This document shows positions 35,991-47,468 of a stretch of DNA of 64,000 nucleotides, piece by piece. Position 1 is the first letter of the stretch. Each line of letters opens with the position of its first letter. The notes below the pieces were generated by a model, which was not told the DNA's origin, searched no databases, and saw only the letters and a program-made list of their open reading frames with translations. This DNA is from JANYLB01 sp963837715 (GTDB lineage: Bacteria > Actinomycetota > Acidimicrobiia > IMCC26256 > JANYLB01): NCBI GenBank assembly GCA_963837715.1, contig CAWIOF010000002.1, forward strand, positions 2,046,001 through 2,110,000, read 5' to 3'. Made by a program: the position numbers and the translations under genes.

Positions 35991-37067
35991 GTGACCACCC
36001 CGGAGCAGGTCACCGGTCGACCGATCCGGATCGCCGTCGTCGGTCCGGGCCAGATCGCCGAGTTGGTCCTCCCCACGTACCTCGCCCATCCCGAGATCGA
36101 GGTCGTGGCGCTGTGCGACCGGAACCCCGATCGGCTCGACCGCTGGGCGCCGGTGTTCCCCGAAGCGCTCCGTACCGATCGGCTCGACGACGCGTTGGCC
36201 GTCGGGCCCGACGTGGTCGACGTGCTGGTGCCGACCCCGGCGCACGCCGAGGTGGCGGTGGCGGTGCTCGAGGCCGGATTCGCGGTGCAGTTGCAGAAGC
36301 CGATCGCTCGCACCCTCGACGACAGCGCGCGCATCGTCGCCGCGGCCCGGCGCGGCGGTGTGATGCTCCGCATCCTCGAGGACTACATCTTCTACCCGCC
36401 CCTCGTGCAGTTGCGCGACCTCGTCGACTCGGGCGAGATCGGCGCGCCGGTCGGGTTGCACATGAAGATCGTGAACACCGGTCGCGGCGGCTGGGACGTG
36501 ATGCCGTCGAGCATGGAGTGGCAGTTCGAGCAGACACGTGACGGGCGCGGGATGCTCGTGTTCGACCACGGCTGGCACCAGCTCGCGATGGCGGTGTGGA
36601 TGTTCGGGCCGATCCGGCGCATCTTCGGCTGGATCGGGAGCACGGAGGTCGTGCCGGGCTACGCGCTCGACGCCCCGGCAACCCTCGTGTGGGAACACGC
36701 CACCGGCCTCCGCGGCGTGTTGGATCTCACGCTCGCGGTCAACACCTACTTCAAGTCCGACTTCTACTCGTGCGACGAGCGCGTCGAGGTGACGGGCGAC
36801 CTCGGTTCGGTCCGCTGCAACCGCATCTCGTCGTTCGGTCGCCAGGAACCGTCGGTCGAGGTGTACCGCGACGGTGAGATCCGCTCGTTCCACGCGATCG
36901 ACGACGGCGGCGATGCGGGCTTCGCGGCGTCGACCCGCCACCTCGTCGACCTGTTCCGGGGTCGCGCCGACACACCGGTGATGGACGGCGACACCGCGCA
37001 CACCGTGATGACCGCCCTGAACGGCGCCCTCGAATCGTCCCGCCTCGGGATCCCGGTCGAACTCTGA
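35991..37067 (+). CDS. Gfo/Idh/MocA-family oxidoreductase
   Basis: The 358-residue protein has an N-terminal Rossmann fold (IRIAVVGPGQIAELVLPTYL; VVALCDRNPDR), the DVLVPTPAHAEVAVAVLEAG block and the active-site region LQKPIARTLDDSARI (EKP replaced by QKP). GMLVFDHGWHQLAMAVWMFG contains the DxxxH-type pair. It would oxidise or reduce a sugar-like substrate with NAD(P). Gln in place of Glu in the EKP motif is unusual and may alter catalysis. It starts with GTG 25 nt after rpsT. Confidence 0.87.
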   Translation: MTTPEQVTGRPIRIAVVGPGQIAELVLPTYLAHPEIEVVALCDRNPDRLDRWAPVFPEALRTDRLDDALAVGPDVVDVLVPTPAHAEVAVAVLEAGFAVQLQKPIARTLDDSARIVAAARRGGVMLRILEDYIFYPPLVQLRDLVDSGEIGAPVGLHMKIVNTGRGGWDVMPSSMEWQFEQTRDGRGMLVFDHGWHQLAMAVWMFGPIRRIFGWIGSTEVVPGYALDAPATLVWEHATGLRGVLDLTLAVNTYFKSDFYSCDERVEVTGDLGSVRCNRISSFGRQEPSVEVYRDGEIRSFHAIDDGGDAGFAASTRHLVDLFRGRADTPVMDGDTAHTVMTALNGALESSRLGIPVEL

Positions 37068-37132
37068 TCCACGGAATTCGGTCCCGACCTCGGGACCGGT
37101 TGGATCACACTGACCCGGTGCCGGTCACGAGG

Positions 37133-38005
37133 ATGCACGACGACGAGGTGGACACGGACGCGGACCTGGTCCGTCGCCTGCTCGCGTCGCAACATCCGCA
37201 GTGGGCGGACCGGCCGATCGAGCGGGTTCCGTCGGCCGGAACCGACAACGCCATGTACCGCCTCGGTGACGACCTCGCGGTGCGGCTCCCGCGCATCCAC
37301 TGGGCCGTCGACGCCGTGGTGAAGGAGCAGCGGTGGCTGCCGGTGCTCGCACCGCACCTCCCCCTCGCGGTGCCACTCCCCGTTGCCGTCGGCGAACCCG
37401 AGGCGTGCTTCCCCCATGCGTGGACCGTCGTGCAGTGGCTGCCGGGTGAGCTCGCGACCCTCGACCGGCTCCGCGACCCCGTCGACGCCGCGCACGACCT
37501 GGCGAGGTTCGTCCGGGCGCTGCAGTCGGTCCCGTCGGCCGACGGACCGGAGCACCGCCGGGGGCTCCCGGTGCGGGCCCAGGACCGGATGCTCCGTGCC
37601 GGCGTCGCCGGTCTGCGCGGGGAGCTCGACGGCGACGCCGTGCTCGGAGCCTGGGAGCGGGTCCTGGCCGCCAAGGACTACGACGGACCACCGGTCTGGT
37701 TCCACGGAGACCTGGCGTACCTCAACCTCCTCGCCCGGGACGGGGGGCTCACTTCGGTCATCGACTGGGGTACCTGCGGCGTCGGCGACCCGGCCATCGA
37801 GGCCCTGGTCGCGTGGAGCCTCTTCCCCGCTGAAGCTCGCGCCGCGTACCGGGATGCACTCGGCTTCGACGACGACGCGTGGGAACGGGGCAAGGGCTGG
37901 GTGCTCACCGGGGTGTACGGGATCCCGTACTACCGGGACACCAACCCCGTCCTCGTCGCCAACGCGACCCGTGGGATCGAAGCGGTGCTCGCCGACCTGG
38001 GTTGA
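37133..38005 (+). CDS. Aminoglycoside phosphotransferase (APH)-fold kinase
   Basis: The 290-residue protein has an APH/choline-kinase-like fold. The catalytic loop HGDLAYLNLL (about 203-212) and metal-binding IDWGTCGVGDPAIEALV are clear. VVQWLPGELATLDRL is the hinge. Such proteins phosphorylate small molecules; antibiotic resistance should not be assumed. The start is uncertain: ATG 37133 is used, but GTG 37118 and TTG 37100 are in frame and none has a good Shine-Dalgarno. Confidence 0.85.
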   Translation: MHDDEVDTDADLVRRLLASQHPQWADRPIERVPSAGTDNAMYRLGDDLAVRLPRIHWAVDAVVKEQRWLPVLAPHLPLAVPLPVAVGEPEACFPHAWTVVQWLPGELATLDRLRDPVDAAHDLARFVRALQSVPSADGPEHRRGLPVRAQDRMLRAGVAGLRGELDGDAVLGAWERVLAAKDYDGPPVWFHGDLAYLNLLARDGGLTSVIDWGTCGVGDPAIEALVAWSLFPAEARAAYRDALGFDDDAWERGKGWVLTGVYGIPYYRDTNPVLVANATRGIEAVLADLG

Positions 38006-38046
38006 ACCAGGCGACACGCGGGCGATCCCGGTCGTTCGGCGCCGCA

Positions 38047-39132
38047 CTACCGCTTCGACGCAGCGGGACGGCGCGCACCGGAGCCACGGCGGGAACGGCC
38101 CGACAGGCCGGTGAGGCGGGCGACGAGCACCTCGATCACCGTCTCGGCCGGCAGTCCGCTCGCCCCTTTGAGGTCGAGGTCGGCCTGGTGCAGCAGGTCG
38201 AACGCGCGCCGGAGACCATCGGTGCCGAGGGCCCGGGTGGCCTCGAGTGCCTTCTTGGCCGGGAAGGTGCTCCCCTTCCCCCCGAGTGCCGCGTGGGCCT
38301 GGTCGACGGTTGCGATGCCCGGATCGTCGAGCTTCAACAGCTTCTTGTACCGACTGTGCAGCAGTCCCATCACCTGCAACGGGTGCATCGGCTTGGGATC
38401 GCGCGCGGTCGTCGCGGTGAGCATGCGGTGGAGGGTGGCGAGCGCGACGGCGACGTCGCCTTCCTCGATCCGGTTCGTGAGCTGCCAGACCGGGACCGAA
38501 CCCACCTCACCGAGGTACGCCTCGACCTCGTCGGCTCCGAGGGTGACCCCGGAACCGTAGGTACCGGCGAGGAGCTCGACGAGACCCCCGACGCGTCCTG
38601 CATCGTCGCCGAAGTGCGTCGCGACGAGCGCGCTCGCTTCGGCGCTCAACCGCAGGTCGGCCGCGCCGATCGCCCGCGCGAGGACGTCGGCCGTCTTCTC
38701 CGAATCGGGACCGACCATCTCGGCGCCGGCCGCCTTCAACGCGTCGGCCAATGCCTTCGGGACCCGCCCGCCTCCGGCCACGAACACCAGGGCGGTCGTG
38801 TCGAGCGGGTCGGCCAGGTACGCAACGAGCGGGGCGACCTCGGCCGCGGGGATCTGCTCGTAGTCGCGCACGACGACCACCCGCCGTGCGGTCATGAACG
38901 GCGGGCTCTGCGCGGCATTCAGGATCGCCACGACGACGCCACCGTCGTCGCGGTCACCCGCCGCACCGTCGGCGCCTCGGTCGTCGTCGCCGGCCGCCCG
39001 TCGACTCGCAACGGTGAACTCCTCGAGCGCGAACGAGCGGTCGTCGCCGTCGAGGAGCTCCGTCACCAACCTGTCGAGCGCGTCGACCCGCAACGACGGA
39101 TCCGTGGCCTTGATCAGGTGGAGCGAGCTCAT
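38047..39132 (-). CDS. holA: DNA polymerase III delta subunit
   Basis: The 361-residue protein starts at MSSLHLIKATDPSLR. It contains NAAQSPPFMTARRVVVVRDYEQIP, ALVFVAGGGRVPKALADALKAAG, LEVGSVPVWQLTNRIEEGD-type segments and LHRMLTATTARDPKPMHPLQVMGLLHSRYKKLLKL, all typical of HolA. It opens the beta clamp during clamp loading. The ATG overlaps the folP-type stop (ATGA). comEA-comEC-...-holA is a common bacterial order, and rpsT is 2 kb away rather than adjacent. Confidence 0.9.
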   Translation of the reverse strand: MSSLHLIKATDPSLRVDALDRLVTELLDGDDRSFALEEFTVASRRAAGDDDRGADGAAGDRDDGGVVVAILNAAQSPPFMTARRVVVVRDYEQIPAAEVAPLVAYLADPLDTTALVFVAGGGRVPKALADALKAAGAEMVGPDSEKTADVLARAIGAADLRLSAEASALVATHFGDDAGRVGGLVELLAGTYGSGVTLGADEVEAYLGEVGSVPVWQLTNRIEEGDVAVALATLHRMLTATTARDPKPMHPLQVMGLLHSRYKKLLKLDDPGIATVDQAHAALGGKGSTFPAKKALEATRALGTDGLRRAFDLLHQADLDLKGASGLPAETVIEVLVARLTGLSGRSRRGSGARRPAASKR

Positions 39133-40016
39133 CGCGCACCCTCCGGTGTGCGCGGCGTGTGCGTCGGGCCCGGCGCGTCGTCGGCGGCGTGGCGCACGAT
39201 CGCTTCGACCATGCGGCACACCCGCACCGTGCCGGCGACGTCGTGCACCCGCACGATCCGGCATCCGTGAGCGACCCCGAACGCAACGGCTGCCAGCGAC
39301 GCGTCGCGACGATCGTCGATCGGGAGGTCGAGGAGCTCACCCAGGAACCGCTTGTTCGAGGCCGAGAGCAAGAGCGTGTAGCCGGTGGCGGCGAGCACGT
39401 GACTCTCACGCAGCAACACCGCGCTCTGCGTCGGGGTCTTGCCGAGATCGAGGCCCGCGTCGATCGAGATCTGCTCGGGCGCGAGCCCGGCGGCCTCGGC
39501 CCGGTGGGCCCGGTCGAGCAGGAAGCGGGTCACGTCGCCCACGAGATCGTCGTACTGCGGATCGGGGTCGGCCACGCGCGGCCGGAGCCGGATGTGGGTC
39601 GCGACCACCGACGCACCCGCCGCCGCGGCCACAGCGAGGTAGTCGGGATCGTCGAAGCCGCTGATGTCGTTCCCCACGACCGCCCCCGCGCGGCACGCCT
39701 CGGCCAACACGCTCGCCCGCCAGGTGTCGACCGAGATCGCCACGTCGAGGCGGGCGTGGATCGCCTCGATCGCGGGCACGACCCGCTCGAGCTCCTCGGC
39801 CTCGCCGACCTCGGGGCCGGGTCCCGCCTTCACCCCGCCGACGTCGAGCAGGTCGGCCCCGTCGACCACGAGCTGCTCGGCCCGGCGCACGAGCGCATCG
39901 AGCTCGTACGTGAGGCCGGCGTCGTAGAAGGAGTCGGGCGTGCGGTTGAGGATTCCCATCACCAGGGTGCGGCCGGTGACGTCGTGAACCCGAGCGCCGA
40001 GACGGTACGCGGTCAT
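39129..40016 (-). CDS. folP2: FolP2-type dihydropteroate synthase homologue
   Basis: The 295-residue TIM barrel has MGILNRTPDSFYDAG, GADLLDVGGVKAGPGPEV, ISVDTWRASVLAEACRAGA, NDISGFDD and LSASNKRFLG. Canonical DHPS has DVGGESTRPG, whereas this protein has DVGGVKAGPG, as in mycobacterial FolP2. That paralogue has been reported to lack DHPS activity. Classical folate function is therefore doubtful. It overlaps comEC upstream and holA downstream by 4 nt each, so it is embedded in that operon. Confidence 0.85.
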   Translation of the reverse strand: MTAYRLGARVHDVTGRTLVMGILNRTPDSFYDAGLTYELDALVRRAEQLVVDGADLLDVGGVKAGPGPEVGEAEELERVVPAIEAIHARLDVAISVDTWRASVLAEACRAGAVVGNDISGFDDPDYLAVAAAAGASVVATHIRLRPRVADPDPQYDDLVGDVTRFLLDRAHRAEAAGLAPEQISIDAGLDLGKTPTQSAVLLRESHVLAATGYTLLLSASNKRFLGELLDLPIDDRRDASLAAVAFGVAHGCRIVRVHDVAGTVRVCRMVEAIVRHAADDAPGPTHTPRTPEGAR

Positions 40017-41533
40017 CGGTGTGGGAGTCGCGCCCGGGGGGACTGCACCGGGTCGAGCCTACCGGTGGGCCGTCGGGCGAGTCCCCCGAGGACGAACCGA
40101 CAACCGAGCGCCCCGCAGCCGACCGCGACCAGCCCCACCGCGGTCCGGCCGTCGATGCGGAACGGCAGGCCCGACGTGGCCACCGCGATCCCCTGCAACG
40201 CCTGGACCAGCACCACCACCGGCGCGAGGAGCAACGCCGAGAGGCCGGGGGCGACGGTGCGCGTGACTCCGCCGATGGTGCCCGCGACGAGGCCGCCGAT
40301 CGTGATCGGGGCCATGAGCGGCGCCGCGAGCACGTTGGCCGGGAGAGACGCGAGCGGAAGATCGCCGAACACCGGGATGAGCACCGGTGCCACACCGATC
40401 TGCGCGGCAACGGTGACCGCGAGCGGGTCACGCAGCGCGCGGGGACCGGGAAGCCGGACCGCGATCGGAGCCGACAGGAGCGCGATCCCCACGGTTGCGC
40501 CGCACGACAGGACGAACCCGACCGAGTGGACCAGGAACGGATCCGCGAGCAGCAGCCCTGCCGCCGCGAGCACGAGCAGACGAAGGCCATCGGCGGGCCG
40601 ACCGAGGAAGCCGGCGAACATGGCGATCCCGGCCATCGTCACCGCGCGCAGCACCGACGGCTCCCAGCGCGTCATGGTGCCGAAGACGACGATCACCGCC
40701 AGACCGGCCACGAACCGACCCCGGAACCCGAGGCGCCGCAGGAGCGGCCCGGCGAGCGCGAGGACGAACGCGACGTTCTCCCCCGAGACGGCCAGGTGGT
40801 GGGTGAGGCCCGACGCCCGGAACTCCTCGACGGTCGACTGCGGGATGGACCGGGTGTCGCCCAGGAGCAGTCCCGCGAGCAGCGCCCGCTCCGTGGCCGG
40901 CGCGGGGTTGGTGCCGGCGAGCACGAGCGCGCGGAGCCGGTTGGCCAGGCGGGTGAGGAGCGACGACGGTCCGGTCGCGTCGAGCAGGTCAGTCGCTTCG
41001 AAGGCACCAACGGCGTGGCGCCAACGTTCGCGGGTGTCCCACCCCGAGAGGGGTCGGAACGAGCCGCGCAGTACCACCCGGTCGCCGGCCGAGAGGATTC
41101 GCATCCGCCCCGCCGCGTCGCCCCGCGCGACGACCAGCACGGTCCTCCCCTCGACCCGACCGAGCGCGTCGACGACGAATCGGGTCGGCCCACCCGGATC
41201 TTCGGTGAGCGAGACCTGCACCACGTCGGAGCGGTAGGTCGCCACGGGTTCGGCGAGCGACGAGTGCTCGAGCCCGTGCAGGGCGCGTTGCATCGACGCC
41301 GACCCGAGCAGCAGCACCGCCACGACGCCCACGGCGAGCCGGCTGATCCGTCGACGACGGGTCAGCCGGTCGGCCGAGACGCCGCGCCTCGCGACGTCGA
41401 CGAGCACGGTCAGCGCGAGGGCGATGCCGACGAGCAGTTCGAGGCGCGCGGGATGACCACCGGCGTGCTCCCCCACCGCGACGCCCGACCCGACGCCGGC
41501 GAGCAGCAGCAACGGCCCTCGGGGGAAGGCCAC
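40013..41533 (-). CDS. comEC: ComEC/Rec2-like competence channel protein
   Basis: The 506-residue protein is the putative inner-membrane channel for DNA uptake. It has an N-terminal OB-like region and a Competence domain, with LLAGLLLGDTRSIPQSTVEE, FRASGLTHHLAVSGENVAFVL and several TM helices (VFGTMTRWEPSVLRAVTMAG, LLLADPFLVHSVGFVLSCGA). It stops before the C-terminal metallo-beta-lactamase domain present in many ComEC proteins. It lies 1 nt after comEA and overlaps folP2. Confidence 0.9.
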   Translation of the reverse strand: MAFPRGPLLLLAGVGSGVAVGEHAGGHPARLELLVGIALALTVLVDVARRGVSADRLTRRRRISRLAVGVVAVLLLGSASMQRALHGLEHSSLAEPVATYRSDVVQVSLTEDPGGPTRFVVDALGRVEGRTVLVVARGDAAGRMRILSAGDRVVLRGSFRPLSGWDTRERWRHAVGAFEATDLLDATGPSSLLTRLANRLRALVLAGTNPAPATERALLAGLLLGDTRSIPQSTVEEFRASGLTHHLAVSGENVAFVLALAGPLLRRLGFRGRFVAGLAVIVVFGTMTRWEPSVLRAVTMAGIAMFAGFLGRPADGLRLLVLAAAGLLLADPFLVHSVGFVLSCGATVGIALLSAPIAVRLPGPRALRDPLAVTVAAQIGVAPVLIPVFGDLPLASLPANVLAAPLMAPITIGGLVAGTIGGVTRTVAPGLSALLLAPVVVLVQALQGIAVATSGLPFRIDGRTAVGLVAVGCGALGCRFVLGGLARRPTGRLDPVQSPRARLPHR

Positions 41534-42406
41534 TCAGACGGTGACGAGGTCACGCAGGTCGGCGAACCGCTTCTCCCCGATCCCCCGGACGCTGCGGAGC
41601 TCGTCGACCGACCGGAACCCACCGCGTTCGTCGCGTTCGCGCAGGATCGCGGCGCCCAGGACGGGCCCGATCCCGGGGAGCAGCTCGACCTCGGCCTGCG
41701 TCGCGGTGTTGAGGTTCACCAGCCCCCCGCCGGCGCCGACACCGCCGGCGCTCCCACCGGTTCCGGCGGCCGTTCCGCCGGTTGCGATCGTCCCCGGCGC
41801 GGCGAGGGGCTGGCCGGGGAGACCCACCCCGATCCACTGTCCGTCGGCGACCTTCGCGGCGAGGTTCAGCTGGTCGAGCGCCGCGCCGGGAACCGCCCCG
41901 CCCGCGCCCTCGAGCGCGTCGACGACGCGATCACCGGCGTGGAGACGAACGATCCCCGGTCGGACCACCGCGCCCGCCACGTGCACCACGACCTCGCCGC
42001 CGCCGCCGCTACCGCCGCCCTCACGGTCGGTGCGATCGGAGGCCCCCGAACTGCCGGCTCCCGCGTCGAGCCGCGTCGTCGACGGGGTGACCTGCTCCGT
42101 CGCGGGCGGCGTCGTCGACGCGCCCACGGGTTCGTCGGTCGCGTCGATGCCGATCCGGTACCAGAGGACTCCGGCGACGAGTGCGGTGGCCAGCAGCGCC
42201 GCCACCCCCATCCGCGGGTCGTCGCGGAGGCGTTCGAACCAGCGGACGCCCGGTGGCCGGCCGAAGGCACCGCGGTCGTTCCCCCAGAACTCGAACGAGG
42301 TGGCGGGCTCGTGTGGTGACGGGCGGTCGACGACTGGGCGATCAGACGACAGGCGCTCGGACGACAGGCGCTCGAGCGGTGACCAGGTGGGATCGGGTGC
42401 AGACAC
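41534..42406 (-). CDS. comEA: ComEA-like DNA-binding protein
   Basis: The 290-residue protein has one N-terminal TM segment (GVAALLATALVAGVLWYRIG, about residue 66), a Thr/Ser-rich linker, an SLBB domain (VVVHVAGAVVRPGIVRLHAG, DRVVDALEGAGG) and two helix-hairpin-helix motifs (VNLNTATQAEVELLPGIGPV and FRSVDELRSVRGIGEKRFAD). It binds incoming dsDNA outside the membrane. GTG 42406 has a perfect AGGAGG 5 nt upstream, which outweighs a longer open frame. Confidence 0.93.
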   Translation of the reverse strand: MSAPDPTWSPLERLSSERLSSDRPVVDRPSPHEPATSFEFWGNDRGAFGRPPGVRWFERLRDDPRMGVAALLATALVAGVLWYRIGIDATDEPVGASTTPPATEQVTPSTTRLDAGAGSSGASDRTDREGGGSGGGGEVVVHVAGAVVRPGIVRLHAGDRVVDALEGAGGAVPGAALDQLNLAAKVADGQWIGVGLPGQPLAAPGTIATGGTAAGTGGSAGGVGAGGGLVNLNTATQAEVELLPGIGPVLGAAILRERDERGGFRSVDELRSVRGIGEKRFADLRDLVTV

Positions 42407-42467
42407 GGTGTCCTCCTGCGGGCGCGCGGAACCAACAGGAGGAAGTCGCGGGGAGGCGGACCAGAAC

Positions 42468-42836
42468 CTACCCGGCGTCGAGCCCGGCGGAAAGGGTCCG
42501 GGCCTCGACCTCGAGGGAGATTTCCCGGTAGGCGTCCCAGTGCCCCATGCCGCGGCGACGACTCCCGAGGTACTCACCCACATAGGCGACGAGGAACCCG
42601 ACCAGGCCCCGCTCCCGCCACTGGCGCACGTGCACCATCTCGTGCGCCAACAGTTCCCGATCCTGGTCGTGGCCCCGGCGGAGGAGGATCCAGCGACCGA
42701 GCGTCATGCCCGCGGTCCCCGGCGTGAGCCACCCCACGACGACCACCCGGGCCCGGGCGCGGTCGAGCGCCGGGACGTGGACGAACGACACCCGCTCCCC
42801 GGGCGTCAGCCGACGAGCCGCGACGGCCCGGCTCAC
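42468..42836 (-). CDS. Small HExxH protein, putative metallopeptidase-like
   Basis: The 122-residue protein contains LLAHEMVHVRQW, an HExxH zinc motif, then FLVAYVGEYLGSRRRG and AYREISLEVEAR, where the second Glu could be the third ligand. Similar short proteins ('DUF4157/eCIS-like' or M78-type fragments) are common in actinobacteria, but the exact family is not certain. It lies 7 nt from the leuS 3' end and 61 nt from comEA. No signal peptide is evident. Confidence 0.7.
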   Translation of the reverse strand: MSRAVAARRLTPGERVSFVHVPALDRARARVVVVGWLTPGTAGMTLGRWILLRRGHDQDRELLAHEMVHVRQWRERGLVGFLVAYVGEYLGSRRRGMGHWDAYREISLEVEARTLSAGLDAG

Positions 42837-42843
42837 GAGCGGG

Positions 42844-45757
<2,914 letters not shown>

Positions 45758-45793
45758 CGCCACTCAGCGTACGCGCACCGCTTCACCGCCCCT

Positions 45794-45852
45794 CCCTCGT
45801 TCTGGTCAGGTTCTGGGTTGCACGGCAACCACACCCATGACCAGAACGGGGG
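45794..45852. repeat. Nested palindrome, copy 2 of 2
   Basis: The outer arms CCCTCGTTCTGGTCA/TGACCAGAACGGGGG enclose an inner stem GGGTTGC/GCAACC. The same arms and inner stem occur at 14232-14294. Here the element sits upstream of both leuS (minus) and tRNA-Ala (plus), so it is not a terminator in this location. Confidence 0.8.
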
Positions 45853-45888
45853 CCGAGCGTCCCGGCTGGTAGATTGAGCGCTCCTCTC

Positions 45889-45961
45889 GGGGCTATAGCT
45901 CAGTTGGTAGAGCGCTTCCATGGCATGGAAGAGGTCAGGAGTTCGATTCTCCTTAGCTCCA
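45889..45961 (+). tRNA. tRNA-Ala (GGC)
   Basis: The 73-nt cloverleaf has acceptor GGGGCTA/TAGCTCC (one G-U pair), D arm GCTCAGTTGGTAGAGC, anticodon arm CTTCC-ATGGCAT-GGAAG (anticodon GGC), T arm AGGAG-TTCGATT-CTCCT and discriminator A. The G3-U70 pair is the alanine identity element. CCA is not encoded. A TAGATT hexamer 13 nt upstream could be the -10 box. Confidence 0.96.
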
Positions 45962-46037
45962 CTCCGGTCCGGCTCACCCCGACGTCCCGACGAATCACTT
46001 CGGGCCCTTCGGGCGGGCTTCGCTACCCTCGGCTGCG

Positions 46038-46661
46038 ATGAGTGAGCCCGTGATCCACGTCGTCGACTACCGGGCCGGCAACGCGCCGAGCGTGATCTTC
46101 GCCCTCGAGCGGATCGGCGTGCCGTGTCGACTGGCGTCGACGGCCGACGACGTCGCGGGTGCCGAGCGGATCGTCCTGCCGGGAGTCGGCGCGGCGAGGG
46201 CCACCATCGACTCGCTGCGGGAGTCGAAGCTGATCGAACCGCTCACCGAGCGGGTCGTCGGCGCCGGGGTGCCGTTCCTCGGGATCTGCATCGGGCTCCA
46301 GGTGCTCTTCGACCACAGCGAGGAGGGCGACGTCGACGGGTTGGGCTGGATCCCCGGCCAGGTCCGTCGATTCGCCGACACCCAGCGGGTGCCCCAGATC
46401 GGCTGGAACGAGGTGCAGCCGACCCGCGAGCACCCGCTCTGGGCCGACGTGCCCCGACCGGCGTTCTGCTACTTCGTCAACTCGTTCTACGCCGATCCGG
46501 TCGACGCCGCCGACGTGCTCGCGACCACCGACTACGGCATCGAGTTCTGCTCCATGGCGGCCCGGGGCAACATCGCGGCCACCCAGTTCCACGCCGAGAA
46601 GAGCGGCCAGCTCGGCCTCCAGCTGCTCACGAACTTCGCCGGCTGGAGCCCGTCGTGCTGA
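46038..46661 (+). CDS. hisH: Imidazole glycerol phosphate synthase, glutaminase subunit (HisH)
   Basis: The 207-residue class I glutamine amidotransferase has the nucleophile in FLGICIGLQVLF and His/Glu in ATQFHAEKSGQLG. The start is DYRAGNAPSVIFALERIG, where most HisH have DYGxGNLRSV. It supplies ammonia to HisF. It is followed by hisF with overlap, but no other his gene is nearby. Confidence 0.88.
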   Translation: MSEPVIHVVDYRAGNAPSVIFALERIGVPCRLASTADDVAGAERIVLPGVGAARATIDSLRESKLIEPLTERVVGAGVPFLGICIGLQVLFDHSEEGDVDGLGWIPGQVRRFADTQRVPQIGWNEVQPTREHPLWADVPRPAFCYFVNSFYADPVDAADVLATTDYGIEFCSMAARGNIAATQFHAEKSGQLGLQLLTNFAGWSPSC

Positions 46662-47455
46662 CCAAGCGGGTGGTCGCATGCTTCGACGTGATCGCGGGTC
46701 GCGTCACCAAGGCGCAGCAGTTCCAGGACAACATCGACGTCGCCGCGGCCGACGAGCTCGCCACCCGCCTCTACGACGACCAGATCGACGAGATCGTCTT
46801 CTACGACATCACCGCGAGCTCCGAACGCCGCAAGATCGATCTCGACACCGTGCGCGCCGTCGCCCGCCGGGTGTTCGTGCCGTTCACCGTGGGCGGGGGG
46901 ATCCGGTCCATCGACGACATGTTCGAGGTGCTCAAGGCCGGCGCGGAGAAGATCAGTGTCGACTCGATGGCGGTGCGCGATCCCGACATCATCCGCCAGG
47001 GCGCCGAGGCGTTCGGCCGGCAGTGCATCGTGTTGTCGACCCAGGTGAAGGACGTCGGCATCCGACCCGGGATCCCCAGCGGCTACGAGGTCTTCGTCGA
47101 CGGCGCCCGCACCGCCACCGGCATGGACGCGATCGAATGGGTGCAGCGGGGCGCCGACCTCGGCGCCGGCGAGATCTGCGTCAACAGCATCGACCGCGAC
47201 GGCACCGCGTCGGGCTACGACCTCGACATCACCCGCGCCGTCGCCGACTCGGTGAACGTCCCGGTGATCGCGTCGGGCGGAGCCGGCACTGTGGAGCACA
47301 TCGCCGACGGGCTCACCGCCGGCGGCGCGTCGGCGGCGATCATCAGCTCGATCCTCTACTCCCCCCGCTTCGAACGGAACCTCGGAGTCCGAGAGATCAA
47401 GGACGGTCTCACCGCCCGTGGCATCCCGACCCGCCCGTACCTCGACCCGACCTGA
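46655..47455 (+). CDS. hisF: HisF-like cyclase subunit with altered catalytic site
   Basis: The 266-residue TIM barrel has the first catalytic Asp in ACFDVIAGRVTK (Asp11) and SIDRDGTASGYDL with VIASGGAGTVEH at the phosphate sites. The second catalytic Asp of T. maritima HisF (Asp130 in AIDAK) aligns here with Gln120 in STQVK. The glutaminase-interface end and length are normal. The GTG start overlaps hisH and has GGAG 6 nt upstream. It may be a slow or specialised cyclase, or make a different imidazole or amide product. The call as HisF family is firm; histidine biosynthesis is not. Confidence 0.85.
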   Translation: MLTKRVVACFDVIAGRVTKAQQFQDNIDVAAADELATRLYDDQIDEIVFYDITASSERRKIDLDTVRAVARRVFVPFTVGGGIRSIDDMFEVLKAGAEKISVDSMAVRDPDIIRQGAEAFGRQCIVLSTQVKDVGIRPGIPSGYEVFVDGARTATGMDAIEWVQRGADLGAGEICVNSIDRDGTASGYDLDITRAVADSVNVPVIASGGAGTVEHIADGLTAGGASAAIISSILYSPRFERNLGVREIKDGLTARGIPTRPYLDPT

Positions 47456-47468
47456 CTCGATTGGGCTG

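Noticed and set aside
37133..38005. Antibiotic-resistance aminoglycoside phosphotransferase
   Set aside because: The fold alone does not show this; such kinases are common housekeeping proteins in actinobacteria, and no mobile-element context is present.
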